Shown here one piece after another: positions 1 to 6,533 of a DNA stretch of 9,870 bases; position 1 is the stretch's first letter; each line of letters begins with the position of its first letter. The notes below the pieces were generated by a model. It ran no database searches. It had not been told where the DNA came from and saw nothing but the letters and a program-made list of their open reading frames with translations. Source of the DNA: Gammaproteobacteria bacterium. GTDB lineage: Bacteria; Pseudomonadota; Gammaproteobacteria; Pseudomonadales; DSM-25080. A program made the position numbers and the translations under genes. The DNA is taken from positions 1 to 9,870 of the forward strand of contig JABXIR010000108.1 of NCBI GenBank assembly GCA_013372965.1. The letters run 5' to 3'.

Positions 1-250
1 ATGCCCTAATCTGCATTTCAAACCCTTTTAGCCAACCGTCTGTATTATCGGGCACGACTTCAACAACGCTGGTATAAGGGGTCGTCTCGACGATTCGCAG
101 CACTAAAGAGTGAGTAGACTCCTCCGGCCCTAGCTCAATCTCTCGCTCTCTCCCCGTCTCGAACACCGGCATCAAACGACTCAACAAGACATAAATTGTC
201 TCGCCATTGCGCTGAAGATCAGCGAGATCAACTGTGTATTTTCGATTCAT
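1..250 (-). CDS. DUF1249 family protein (YqiB-like), 3' end cut by window edge
   Basis: This partial gene encodes at least 83 residues and continues past the left edge. It begins MNRKYTVDLADLQRNGE and contains RLMPVF, then an IVETTPYTSVVEVV stretch. This lines up with the start of E. coli YqiB (recalled: KRYTPDF near the N-terminus, RLLP about 20 residues on, then VESTRYTTLV), the DUF1249 family. The function of the family is not established. The start at 250 was chosen because it matches that N-terminus. An in-frame ATG at 307 would add 19 residues without family resemblance, and neither site has a clear Shine-Dalgarno sequence. The gene overlaps the end of nudF by 23 nt, so it is probably translationally coupled to it. 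The nudF-yqiB pairing is also found in enterobacteria, which supports the call. Confidence 0.8.
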   Translation of the reverse strand, partial: MNRKYTVDLADLQRNGETIYVLLSRLMPVFETGREREIELGPEESTHSLVLRIVETTPYTSVVEVVPDNTDGWLKGFEMQIRA

Positions 251-863
251 GGCGCAACGATGAGCGATTGATCTGCAACCACTGTAAGCAAATGATGGTC
301 GACGCATTATCGAGCTGGCCGTTCGCGAGCCCTCTCATCGCCTCGTCAAAACTCATTTTGACGACACGAATGTCTTCCCCTTCATGTTCGAGACCATGAA
401 CGCCGGATACTTTGCTCAAATCGCACAGTCCACAAAAGAGGGAAAAGCGCTCATCGACTCCGCCAGGGCTGACGTAATAGGTGGTAATCGGCATTAAGGA
501 TTTCGCATCGATGTCGACGTCTGCCTCTTCTTTCGCTTCGCGAGCTGCAACCTCTGCCGCATCGTCGTCGTTGTTCATCATGCCGGCAATCACCTCAACC
601 ATCCACGGGCCTTGGTTTCGTGCCATCGCACCGACTCGAAATTGCTCTACTAATCCAACCTCGTCGCGAGCCGGATCATAGAGCAGTACACCTGCGGCGT
701 CTCCTCGCTCTAGTAATTCTCTCTGGATGGGCTTCGACCAACCACCATTGAACAACTTGTGTTTAAGCGTTAGCACCGACAAACGGAAGAAACCTTTGTA
801 GCCAGTTTTCACATCGATGATTTCAACCGCATCAGCGTCGTAGTTTGGCGTTGTGTTACTCAT
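228..863 (-). CDS. nudF: ADP-ribose pyrophosphatase, Nudix hydrolase
   Basis: The 211-residue product is a cytoplasmic Nudix hydrolase expected to split ADP-ribose into AMP and ribose 5-phosphate. E. coli NudF has about the same length. Family landmarks in order are GVLLYDP (58-64), LVEQFRVGA (71-79), the Nudix box (94-116), SPGGVDER (132-139), the HGLEHEGEDIRV segment (156-167) and DNASTIICLQWLQ near the end. The Nudix box departs from GX5EX7REUXEEXGU at two places: Asp100 replaces the first Glu, and Asp115 replaces the Gly. The catalytic REAKEE core (108-113) is intact. The start at 863 was preferred over upstream ATGs at 884 and 902 because TAAGGTG lies just before it and the protein then has family length. 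The gene is divergent from the AraC-type gene and overlaps the downstream DUF1249 gene. The family assignment is firm; substrate preference is inferred. Confidence 0.93.
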   Translation of the reverse strand: MSNTTPNYDADAVEIIDVKTGYKGFFRLSVLTLKHKLFNGGWSKPIQRELLERGDAAGVLLYDPARDEVGLVEQFRVGAMARNQGPWMVEVIAGMMNNDDDAAEVAAREAKEEADVDIDAKSLMPITTYYVSPGGVDERFSLFCGLCDLSKVSGVHGLEHEGEDIRVVKMSFDEAMRGLANGQLDNASTIICLQWLQINRSSLRHESKIHS

Positions 864-867
864 GTCG

Positions 868-874
868 CACCTTA
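868..874 (-). promoter_or_regulatory. Ribosome binding site deciding the nudF start
   Basis: Read on the minus strand, TAAGGTG lies four bases before the ATG at 863, with its AAGG core six bases away. The in-frame ATGs at 884 and 902 lack a comparable purine-rich site. This favours the 211-residue form of NudF. Confidence 0.55.
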
Positions 875-918
875 AATAAATCATTCTGCGGAAGTGTAAC
901 ACCTCTTTAATTACACGT

Positions 919-947
919 GATAAATACCGTGCTTAAGTTTCCCGCAA
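919..947 (-). promoter_or_regulatory. Weak candidate promoter for nudF
   Basis: On the minus strand, TTGCGG (947-942) and TTTATC (924-919) are separated by 17 bp. Each matches the sigma-70 consensus at only three of six positions. It would overlap the candidate promoter of the divergent AraC-type gene, so a regulator bound here could affect both. A CACGTG palindrome sits at 914-919. This is a guess from spacing, not a clear promoter. Confidence 0.2.
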
Positions 948-961
948 CATTCTCTTATACT
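933..961 (+). promoter_or_regulatory. Candidate sigma-70 promoter for the AraC-type gene
   Basis: TATACT at 956-961 is a good -10 hexamer. Seventeen bases upstream, TTAAGT at 933-938 is a poor -35 with three of six matches. Transcription would start near 968 and give a leader of about 30 nt. A weak -35 is common where an activator is needed, but activation is inference only. Confidence 0.35.
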
Positions 962-998
962 AGTGACACGAACCGCTTTGTGACTAAATGACGCTACT

Positions 999-2021
999 AT
1001 GAAACTTGCATCTAGACCCACCACCATTGGAACTTGGGCTTTGGCTATCAAACGTGCGCTTGATGCTCAGGGTATTAACGGTGGCCAGTTACTAAAGCAA
1101 GCCAACATTTCCCCAGAGAGCTGCGGCGACCCGAACACGCGAATTCCAACCGAAGACTTAAACACGCTGTGGGCCTTGGCTGAGTCGGCTACCGAAGACC
1201 GGTTTATCGGTTTACGAGTCCCCATGTACGTGCATGCAACGACGTTGCACGCGATGTCGATGGCCAACCTCGCATCAACCTCATTACTCGATGCATTCGA
1301 GCGCTCCGCTCGATTCTCGCGGATCATCACCACCTCGGTTTCGTTCAATGTTCATAAATCGACAAATACCATTAGAGTCGAATTTTCAGCGGAAGATGCC
1401 ATTCCAGTGAGCCGGCACTCCCTTGAAGCGAGCTTACTGTTGTGCGTAAAAATGACTCGAGAGATCGACTTCGACCCCAATAATCGCCCGATCGAAGTCA
1501 ACATTCCGGGACATGACGACACGGATCGCCTGCTACTCGAACGGGCGTTTGGCTGTACCGTCATTTCCGACGAGTTTAGCCCCCACTACATTTTGTTTGA
1601 TCGATCCCATGCCGAGGCGAGCTTACCGACTGCCAACCCTGAGATTATTCAGGTGTGTGAGCGCATTATGGTCGATTACTTAGCGCGCCTCGACAAAAGC
1701 GACATAACTTACCGCGTATATCAGTTAATTCTCGATCTTTTGCCGAGCGGCGAACCAACTCAAGAGAAAGTCGCCGACGCGTTGCACATGAGTACGCGCT
1801 CGTTGCACCGAAAGCTGACGTCCGCCGGCATTAGCTTTAAAGCGTTACTCGACAACACCCGACGCGATCTCGCTCTGCAATACATTCGACAAAGCAATCT
1901 ATCGATTGCTGATATCACGTACAACTTAGGCTTCTACGATGCGAGTAGCTTCTCGAGAGCGTTTAAACGCTGGACCGGTCGATCACCTGCGAAGTTCCGC
2001 AAAGAGCAAAACGAAGATTAA
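999..2021 (+). CDS. AraC-family transcriptional regulator with arabinose-binding-like N-terminal domain
   Basis: The 340-residue protein has the architecture of OruR/ArgR-type AraC regulators. An N-terminal region (about 20-205) resembles the Arabinose_bd domain and presumably senses a ligand. The C-terminal DNA-binding domain (about 250-336) contains two helix-turn-helix motifs. The first is near 254-274 (EKVADALHMSTRSLHRKL) and the second near 302-322, followed by the AraC signature GFYDASSFSRAFKRWTGRSP. The ligand and target genes cannot be told from sequence. The gene is divergent from nudF with 135 bp between the start codons, so autoregulation or control of nudF is possible but unproven. 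No Shine-Dalgarno sequence precedes the ATG. A four-codon ORF (988-1002) ends across the start codon. The downstream ubi operon has its own candidate promoter and need not be related. Confidence 0.9.
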   Translation: MKLASRPTTIGTWALAIKRALDAQGINGGQLLKQANISPESCGDPNTRIPTEDLNTLWALAESATEDRFIGLRVPMYVHATTLHAMSMANLASTSLLDAFERSARFSRIITTSVSFNVHKSTNTIRVEFSAEDAIPVSRHSLEASLLLCVKMTREIDFDPNNRPIEVNIPGHDDTDRLLLERAFGCTVISDEFSPHYILFDRSHAEASLPTANPEIIQVCERIMVDYLARLDKSDITYRVYQLILDLLPSGEPTQEKVADALHMSTRSLHRKLTSAGISFKALLDNTRRDLALQYIRQSNLSIADITYNLGFYDASSFSRAFKRWTGRSPAKFRKEQNED

Positions 2022-2043
2022 TCACGCATTACCAAAATAGCCG

Positions 2044-2073
2044 TTAATTTAACGACAGTAATCGGGTTACAAT
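2044..2073 (+). promoter_or_regulatory. Candidate sigma-70 promoter for the ubiE-EVE gene block
   Basis: TACAAT at 2068-2073 matches the -10 consensus at five of six positions. TTAATT at 2044-2049, 18 bp upstream, is a weak -35. Transcription would start near 2080, about 25 nt before ubiE. No other space on this strand before 8695 is large enough for an obvious intergenic promoter. The -35 lies within a small palindrome, GTTAATTTAAC (2043-2053). Confidence 0.4.
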
Positions 2074-2104
2074 AGTCCGAAAAGCATTATGGCAAGAGGC
2101 TCTC

Positions 2105-2854
2105 ATGGCGAACAAAGATAAAACCCACTTCGGCTACAAAGAAGTTCCCGTAGACGAAAAAGTCGATCACGTAGCGGGGGTCTTTCACTCCGTTGCGGCG
2201 AAGTACGACATTATGAACGACTTAATGTCGGGTGGTGTTCATCGCCTTTGGAAACGCTTTACGATCGAAAGTTCGGGCGTTCGCTCAGGTCATCGTGTTC
2301 TCGACATTGCTGGAGGTACGGGCGACCTCACTTGGAAGTTTTCGAAACTGGTTGGTGGTACTGGCCAAGTCGTACTCGCCGATATCAATAGCTCAATGCT
2401 GAATGTCGGTCGCGACCGTTTGATCAATCGTGGCGTCGGAAGCAACGTCAACTACTGTCAGGCGAATGCTGAATGCCTGCCATTTCCGGACGATTATTTC
2501 GACTGCATCACGATCGCATTCGGTCTGCGTAACGTCACCGACAAAGATGCTGCTATTCGCTCAATGCTACGGGTATTGAAACCAGGCGGACGTCTGTTGA
2601 TTCTCGAGTTCTCGAAACCTAAAAACGATCTACTGAGCAAAGCGTACGACCTCTATAGTTTCAAGGCATTGCCATTCATGGGTAAGCTCGTCACCAACGA
2701 CGCTGAAAGCTATCAGTACTTAGCAGAATCCATTCGTATGCACCCTGACCAAGAGACCTTGAAGGGCATGATGGAAGACGCTGGCTTTGTTAACTGTCGC
2801 TACGACAACCTGACAGGCGGCATCGTGGCGCTCCACAAAGGGTTTAAAGCGTGA
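2105..2854 (+). CDS. ubiE: Ubiquinone/menaquinone biosynthesis C-methyltransferase UbiE
   Basis: UbiE uses S-adenosylmethionine to C-methylate the benzoquinol ring in ubiquinone synthesis, and demethylmenaquinol where menaquinone is made. The 249-residue length is close to E. coli UbiE (251). Visible family features are VFHSVAAKYDIMNDLMSGG (26-44), the SAM-binding motif VLDIAGGTGD (65-74), an acidic residue after strand 2 in LADIN (91-95), FGLRNV (139-144), LKPGGRLLILEFS (158-170) and NDAESYQYLAESI (198-210). GAGG at 2096-2099 lies five bases before the ATG. The gene heads the run ubiE-ubiJ-ubiB, whose products work in the same pathway. Its TGA overlaps the GTG start of ubiJ by four bases (GTGA), suggesting coupled translation. 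Confidence 0.97.
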   Translation: MANKDKTHFGYKEVPVDEKVDHVAGVFHSVAAKYDIMNDLMSGGVHRLWKRFTIESSGVRSGHRVLDIAGGTGDLTWKFSKLVGGTGQVVLADINSSMLNVGRDRLINRGVGSNVNYCQANAECLPFPDDYFDCITIAFGLRNVTDKDAAIRSMLRVLKPGGRLLILEFSKPKNDLLSKAYDLYSFKALPFMGKLVTNDAESYQYLAESIRMHPDQETLKGMMEDAGFVNCRYDNLTGGIVALHKGFKA

Positions 2855-3453
2855 TTTTTAGCAGCTTACTCGCACCGATTGAGGTTGCCATCAACCGTGT
2901 ATTGGCAACCGACTCAGCTGCACCTGAAATACTAGCACCGTTAAATGAGCGGGTAATAAAGCTGCAATTTACCGATCTTGAGCGCGCGGTTTTCGTGCGT
3001 TTTTATCAAGGCCGCATCGATCTATACGCAAGTTATGAAGGTGATGTCGACCTGTTATTGAGTGGTCGCGCGGCCCAGTTTGCCGCGCTAGCGCGACAAA
3101 AGTCGTCAAATGCACTCATAAATAGTGGTGTAAGTGCCACCGGAAAGACTGCAATCTTAGTCAATTTAAACGAAGCGGTTCAGGCCCTCGACATCGATTT
3201 TGAAACGCTCATCTCGAGCGTGATGCCACCCACCGGTGCCCATCTTTTAGGTCAAGGCTTTCGGGCGGCCGTAAAACAAATGACCACGATGCGTAACGAA
3301 GCAATGCGCCTTACGGGCGAGTATGCGACGTATGAAGCACAACTCGCCGTACCGAACGAAGAGGTCGCCCGGTTTAGCGGTGCTGTCACACAATTGCGCC
3401 AAGATACTGACCGCTTTGAAGCCAAACTCGCTGCTCTTGAGGCAACACGATGA
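2851..3453 (+). CDS. ubiJ: Ubiquinone biosynthesis accessory factor UbiJ (SCP2 domain)
   Basis: UbiJ is a non-catalytic accessory protein. In E. coli it binds ubiquinone intermediates through a sterol-carrier-protein-2 (SCP2) domain and, with UbiK, helps the cytosolic ubiquinone-making complex. The 200-residue product has an SCP2-like region at about 12-125 (including LQFTDLERAVFVRFYQG and DVDLLLSGRAAQFAAL). After a linker it ends in a charged, probably coiled-coil tail (about 165-200, ending RFEAKLAALEATR). The start codon is GTG, embedded in the ubiE stop as GTGA, with AAAGGG eight bases upstream. The stop overlaps the ubiB start as ATGA. Sequence conservation in this family is low, so the call rests partly on position between ubiE and ubiB, where ubiJ is normally found. 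Confidence 0.9.
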   Translation: MIFSSLLAPIEVAINRVLATDSAAPEILAPLNERVIKLQFTDLERAVFVRFYQGRIDLYASYEGDVDLLLSGRAAQFAALARQKSSNALINSGVSATGKTAILVNLNEAVQALDIDFETLISSVMPPTGAHLLGQGFRAAVKQMTTMRNEAMRLTGEYATYEAQLAVPNEEVARFSGAVTQLRQDTDRFEAKLAALEATR

Positions 3454-5051
3454 AGGTCGCCATTTTCCGAGCGCTGCGTGTTGGCCGACAACTAAAAAAA
3501 CACAATTTACATCTGCTGTTTAAAGCACAACTACCGTGGTGGGCGCGCACGCTCGTCATCCTTCTTGGCCCAGTCGACCCAAAATGGAGGGGCCGCCCTC
3601 GAGGCGAAGCGCTTCGCGCCTGCATCGAGTCTCTCGGCCCAGTGGTCATTAAGTTCGGTCAGTTACTCTCAACCCGACCCGATGTAATGCCTGCCGATGT
3701 ATCGAAAGAACTCGCAAAACTCCAAGATCAAGTCGCTCCTTTCGACCCCAAAGAGTTTATGAGATTGGTGGAACAAAGCATGCCCGAGCCGCTCAGCGAC
3801 ATCTTCAGCGAGATATCGCCCGAGCCACTCGCCAGTGCCAGCGTTGCCCAAGTGCACCGCGCCAAGTTACTCGACGGCAGTGACGTTGTTATCAAATGCC
3901 TTCGTCCAAACTTGAAGCCAACCATCGACAAAGACATCGCACTGATGTACTTCGTGGCACACCTAGCCATGAAATACTTACCCGAAGCGAAACGTCTTCG
4001 TCCAGTCGAGGTGGTCGACGAGTATAAACTCACCATCGAGCGAGAATTAAACCTCCGCATCGAAGCCGGCAATGCGTCATTATTCCGACGTAATTCACTG
4101 CCGCAGAAGCTACTTTACATACCCGAAGTCTACTTTGACTTATCTTCCGACACCGTTATGGTCTCTGAATACATCGACGGCATTCCGGTTAACGATGTCG
4201 ACCAGCTTCGAGCACAAAACACCAACTTTAAGCTGCTCGCTGAACGCGGCGTCGAGATCTTCTTTACCCAAGTATTTGAACAGAACTTCTTTCACGCCGA
4301 CATGCACCCCGGCAACATCTTTGTCAGTCGGAAAACGCCTGAAAACCCTAGTTATATGGCGGTTGACTGTGCCATATCTGGGTCACTGACCCAGGCCGAC
4401 CAGTACTATCTCGCGCGCAACTTGCTGGCGATATTTCGACGTAACTACCGGCAGGTCGCTGAACTTCACATCGCCAGCGGCTGGGTACCAGCGACCACTC
4501 GAGTAGGCGACTTCGAATCGGCCATCAGAAGCGTGTGCGAGCCGATCTTCGAAAAGCCGCTCGGTGAGATTTCCTTTGCGAATGTTTTAGTGAGTCTATT
4601 CCAAACGGCTCGCGAGTTTGAAATGCAAGTTCAACCCCAGCTTGTATTGCTTCAGAAGACTCTGCTTAATATCGAGGGGTTAGGACGTCAGCTTTACCCT
4701 CAGCTCGACATCTGGGCAACCGCTCACCCCTTCCTCGAGCGCTGGCTGAAAAACCGCTTCCATCCCAAAACGCTATGGCGCTCGCTGAAAGATGAAGCAC
4801 CCGAGTTGCTCGAGAAACTTCCCGAGTTACCGCATCTGGTATACAGCGCTCTAAAGAACGCAAGTGCCAACGAATGCTCGGCGCCCGAGCCAAAGACGCC
4901 TAAAACTGCCTCACTAAGCGGCATTACATGGTTAGGCGCAGCCGCCGCGGGCGTTGTCGTCGGGATGTATCTTCCAAGCTCAGATGCGGCACTGTGGGTA
5001 GCTGGCGGTCTATGCATCGGCTATTTCTTGGCTCGAACTTTAAAGAGATAA
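3450..5051 (+). CDS. ubiB: Probable protein kinase-like UbiB, ubiquinone biosynthesis
   Basis: UbiB belongs to the ABC1/ADCK/UbiB atypical kinase family. It is a membrane-anchored ATPase needed for ubiquinone synthesis, whose exact substrate is unsettled. Family landmarks in the 533 residues are the KxGQ motif (Lys68-Gln71), the Ala-rich nucleotide loop ASASVAQVH (128-136), the lysine in VVIKCLRP (Lys149), HADMHPGNIF (282-291) and a long C-terminal half typical of bacterial UbiB (CEPIFEKPLGEISF, QPQLVLLQKTLLNIEGLGRQLYPQL). Two hydrophobic segments at the C-terminus (about 490-508 and 514-530) are the usual membrane anchor. The DFG-like motif is Asp306-Cys-Ala308; the recalled E. coli form is DCG. 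GAGG at 3439-3442 supports the start, which overlaps the ubiJ stop (ATGA). hisI follows after three bases. Confidence 0.96.
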   Translation: MKVAIFRALRVGRQLKKHNLHLLFKAQLPWWARTLVILLGPVDPKWRGRPRGEALRACIESLGPVVIKFGQLLSTRPDVMPADVSKELAKLQDQVAPFDPKEFMRLVEQSMPEPLSDIFSEISPEPLASASVAQVHRAKLLDGSDVVIKCLRPNLKPTIDKDIALMYFVAHLAMKYLPEAKRLRPVEVVDEYKLTIERELNLRIEAGNASLFRRNSLPQKLLYIPEVYFDLSSDTVMVSEYIDGIPVNDVDQLRAQNTNFKLLAERGVEIFFTQVFEQNFFHADMHPGNIFVSRKTPENPSYMAVDCAISGSLTQADQYYLARNLLAIFRRNYRQVAELHIASGWVPATTRVGDFESAIRSVCEPIFEKPLGEISFANVLVSLFQTAREFEMQVQPQLVLLQKTLLNIEGLGRQLYPQLDIWATAHPFLERWLKNRFHPKTLWRSLKDEAPELLEKLPELPHLVYSALKNASANECSAPEPKTPKTASLSGITWLGAAAAGVVVGMYLPSSDAALWVAGGLCIGYFLARTLKR

Positions 5052-5054
5052 ACG

Positions 5055-5441
5055 ATGGCAACTCTAATCGATCAAGTAAAATTCAATGAGCAAGGTCTCG
5101 TTCCCGCGATCGCTCAATGCGTTCATACCAACCAAGTATTAATGATGGCCTGGATGAATGCCGAAGCACTTGAGACAACAGTGAGTGAACAACGCGCCGT
5201 TTATTACTCGCGCTCCAGGCAAGCTCTGTGGCGTAAAGGAGAGTCAAGTGGGAACATTCAAAAACTGCACGATATTATGCTCGATTGCGATGGCGATACG
5301 GTGTTGCTTCGGGTCGAGCAAATCGGCGGTATCGCTTGCCATACCGGTCGCCACGACTGTTTTTACAAAACGTGGAATGGCGACGATTGGCAAATCAATC
5401 AAAATGTGATCAAAGACCCGAAAAGCATGTACAATGACTGA
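5055..5441 (+). CDS. hisI: Phosphoribosyl-AMP cyclohydrolase
   Basis: HisI opens the purine ring of phosphoribosyl-AMP to give the ProFAR imine, the third step of histidine synthesis, in the cytoplasm. The 128-residue protein carries the family signature along its length: MMAWMNAEAL (30-39), YYSRSRQALWRKGESSGN (50-67), DCDGD (77-81, aspartates for magnesium) and ACHTGRHDC (94-102). Cys78, Cys95 and Cys102 are the expected zinc ligands. It is a stand-alone enzyme, unlike the HisIE fusion of enterobacteria. It lies outside any histidine operon, between ubiB and hisE, as in Pseudomonas. Its end overlaps the hisE start by eight bases. Confidence 0.97.
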   Translation: MATLIDQVKFNEQGLVPAIAQCVHTNQVLMMAWMNAEALETTVSEQRAVYYSRSRQALWRKGESSGNIQKLHDIMLDCDGDTVLLRVEQIGGIACHTGRHDCFYKTWNGDDWQINQNVIKDPKSMYND

Positions 5442-5772
5442 CATACTGACGCAACTCGAAGCGACCATCGCCGAACGAATCCGCAATGCAGATTCGCAAA
5501 GCTCTTACGTGGCGCAGTTATCGCAACACGGATTAAACAAGATCCTCGAAAAAGTTGGCGAAGAATCGATTGAAACGATTCTCGCAGCAAAGGATGCTCA
5601 CAACGACCAAACCCAAGAGCATGTGGTTAATGAAACGGCCGACTTGGTGTTTCATCTGCTAGTCATGCTCGCAGAGTTGGGCATACCTTTCGAAGAAGTC
5701 ACAAATACACTCGCGCGTCGAATGGGCGTGTCGGGAATTGAAGAAAAAGCGGCACGTGGTCGCAAGGAGTAA
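5434..5772 (+). CDS. hisE: Phosphoribosyl-ATP pyrophosphatase
   Basis: HisE removes pyrophosphate from phosphoribosyl-ATP, the second step of histidine synthesis, and feeds HisI. The 112-residue, all-alpha protein has the MazG-like NTP pyrophosphatase signature: HGLNKILEKVGEESIETILAA-type helix (32-52, with Glu43 and Glu44) and NETADLVFHLLVML (66-79, with Glu67 and Asp70). These acidic residues would hold magnesium. It is separate from hisI but overlaps it by eight bases, so the two consecutive pathway enzymes are probably made together. Its stop codon lies inside the tatA ribosome binding region, linking it to the tat genes by position only. Confidence 0.96.
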   Translation: MTDILTQLEATIAERIRNADSQSSYVAQLSQHGLNKILEKVGEESIETILAAKDAHNDQTQEHVVNETADLVFHLLVMLAELGIPFEEVTNTLARRMGVSGIEEKAARGRKE

Positions 5773-5775
5773 CTC

Positions 5776-6021
5776 ATGGCCCCTAGTTTTTGGCAAATAC
5801 TAATCATCCTCTTAATCGTTATTCTATTGTTCGGAACAAAGCGTCTTGGCGGCCTTGGTTCAGACTTAGGAAAAATGATCAAAGGCTTTAAATCTTCGAT
5901 GAGTGAAGAGGAAGAAGAAGCCTCAAAAGCTCAGCCTGACACTAAAAAAGTCGAGGCGGATGATGATTCAAAAGGCGCTCACTCGACCGAGTCGGTGAGT
6001 GAACAAGACAAGACCAAGTAA
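5776..6021 (+). CDS. tatA: Sec-independent protein translocase subunit TatA
   Basis: TatA is the pore- or patch-forming subunit of the twin-arginine translocase, which exports folded proteins across the inner membrane. The 81-residue protein has the standard layout. A single N-terminal membrane helix (about 4-19) is followed by the Phe19-Gly20 hinge, an amphipathic helix (about 22-42, containing TKRLGGLGSDLG and IKGFK) and a charged, disordered tail rich in Glu, Asp and Lys, beginning with a run of five Glu. A strong ribosome binding site, AAGGAG (5764-5769), lies six bases before the ATG. The gene leads tatABC in the usual order and follows hisE by three bases. Confidence 0.96.
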   Translation: MAPSFWQILIILLIVILLFGTKRLGGLGSDLGKMIKGFKSSMSEEEEEASKAQPDTKKVEADDDSKGAHSTESVSEQDKTK

Positions 6022-6026
6022 CAAGC

Positions 6027-6031
6027 GGAAG
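6027..6031 (+). promoter_or_regulatory. Ribosome binding site bearing on the tatB start
   Basis: GGAAG ends seven bases before the TTG at 6039 and four bases before the in-frame CTG at 6036. Spacing favours TTG. No in-frame ATG or GTG exists between the upstream in-frame stop (TGA at 6000-6002) and this point. Confidence 0.5.
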
Positions 6032-6038
6032 CATACTG

Positions 6039-6533
6039 TTGGAACTGGGTTTTCTTGAAATCATTCTCATCATGATCGTTGGGCTTGTTGTAATTGGGCC
6101 CGAACGAATGCCTGAGGTCGCGCGCTCGATTATTTACTGGTGGGGCCGAATGAAACGCATGGTAACGGATACTCGCGCCGAACTCGAAAAAGAGATCGGT
6201 GCCGATGACATTCGTCGCCAGCTGAAAAACGAAGCCATTATGAAGCAGCTCGGGGAATCGAAAGAAGCCATTGAAGCGGCTTTAAATGAAACCACCGATA
6301 ACATTCAGCGTTTTAAACATATCGGTGAACAAAAGCCTCGTCAGATGGCGTCTCCCGATGATGAAGAGATTATTCGCCAAAAGAAAATTGCTCTGAAAGA
6401 AGCCGCGGAGGCAGCTGAAGCGGCGGAAGACAAAACCGATCAAGAGCAATCACCCGAGACCCAGACCCCGGAGCTCGACGATTCAGACCCGTCCAAAACT
6501 GCTAAACACAAGCCTGATGAGTCTGACACATGA
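6039..6533 (+). CDS. tatB: Sec-independent protein translocase subunit TatB
   Basis: TatB pairs with TatC to form the receptor for twin-arginine signal peptides. The 164-residue product has an N-terminal membrane helix (about 5-20), the conserved GPERMPE turn (20-26), an amphipathic helix (about 27-45) and long helical charged segments, including EKEIGADDIRRQLKNE (50-65), which resembles Pseudomonas TatB. The tail holds an Ala/Glu repeat (EAAEAAEAAED, about 121-131) and a Pro/Asp/Ser-rich acidic end. The start codon is not ATG. TTG at 6039 gives MELGFLEI. CTG at 6036 would give MLELGFLEI, which fits the usual TatB start (MFDIGFSE in E. coli) better by one residue. TTG is taken because it is the more accepted start codon and has better ribosome-site spacing. 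The end overlaps tatC (ATGA). Confidence 0.94.
   Translation: MELGFLEIILIMIVGLVVIGPERMPEVARSIIYWWGRMKRMVTDTRAELEKEIGADDIRRQLKNEAIMKQLGESKEAIEAALNETTDNIQRFKHIGEQKPRQMASPDDEEIIRQKKIALKEAAEAAEAAEDKTDQEQSPETQTPELDDSDPSKTAKHKPDESDT

Noticed and set aside
251..307. In-frame upstream ATG at 307 for the DUF1249 gene
   Set aside because: The extra 19 residues do not resemble YqiB, whereas the start at 250 matches the known N-terminus, and no ribosome binding site favours 307.
864..902. Longer NudF start at 902, or at 884
   Set aside because: These add 13 or 7 residues that do not look like the family, and neither has a ribosome binding site, while 863 has AAGGTG upstream and gives the usual length.
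3252..3649. Small open frames on both strands around the ubiJ-ubiB junction, and a possible small RNA like E. coli EsrE in this region
   Set aside because: The open frames are basic or Ser-rich shadows. No promoter or terminator for a separate RNA is evident, and I could not match EsrE by eye.
4666..5017. Long antisense open frames inside ubiB
   Set aside because: They lie wholly opposite a conserved gene, show no family features and have no start signals, so they are shadows of the coding frame.
6400..6440. Ala/Glu repeat in tatB as a tandem DNA repeat
   Set aside because: It is only a few imperfect GAAGCG-type units, as expected for a low-complexity helical tail, not a DNA-level repeat array.
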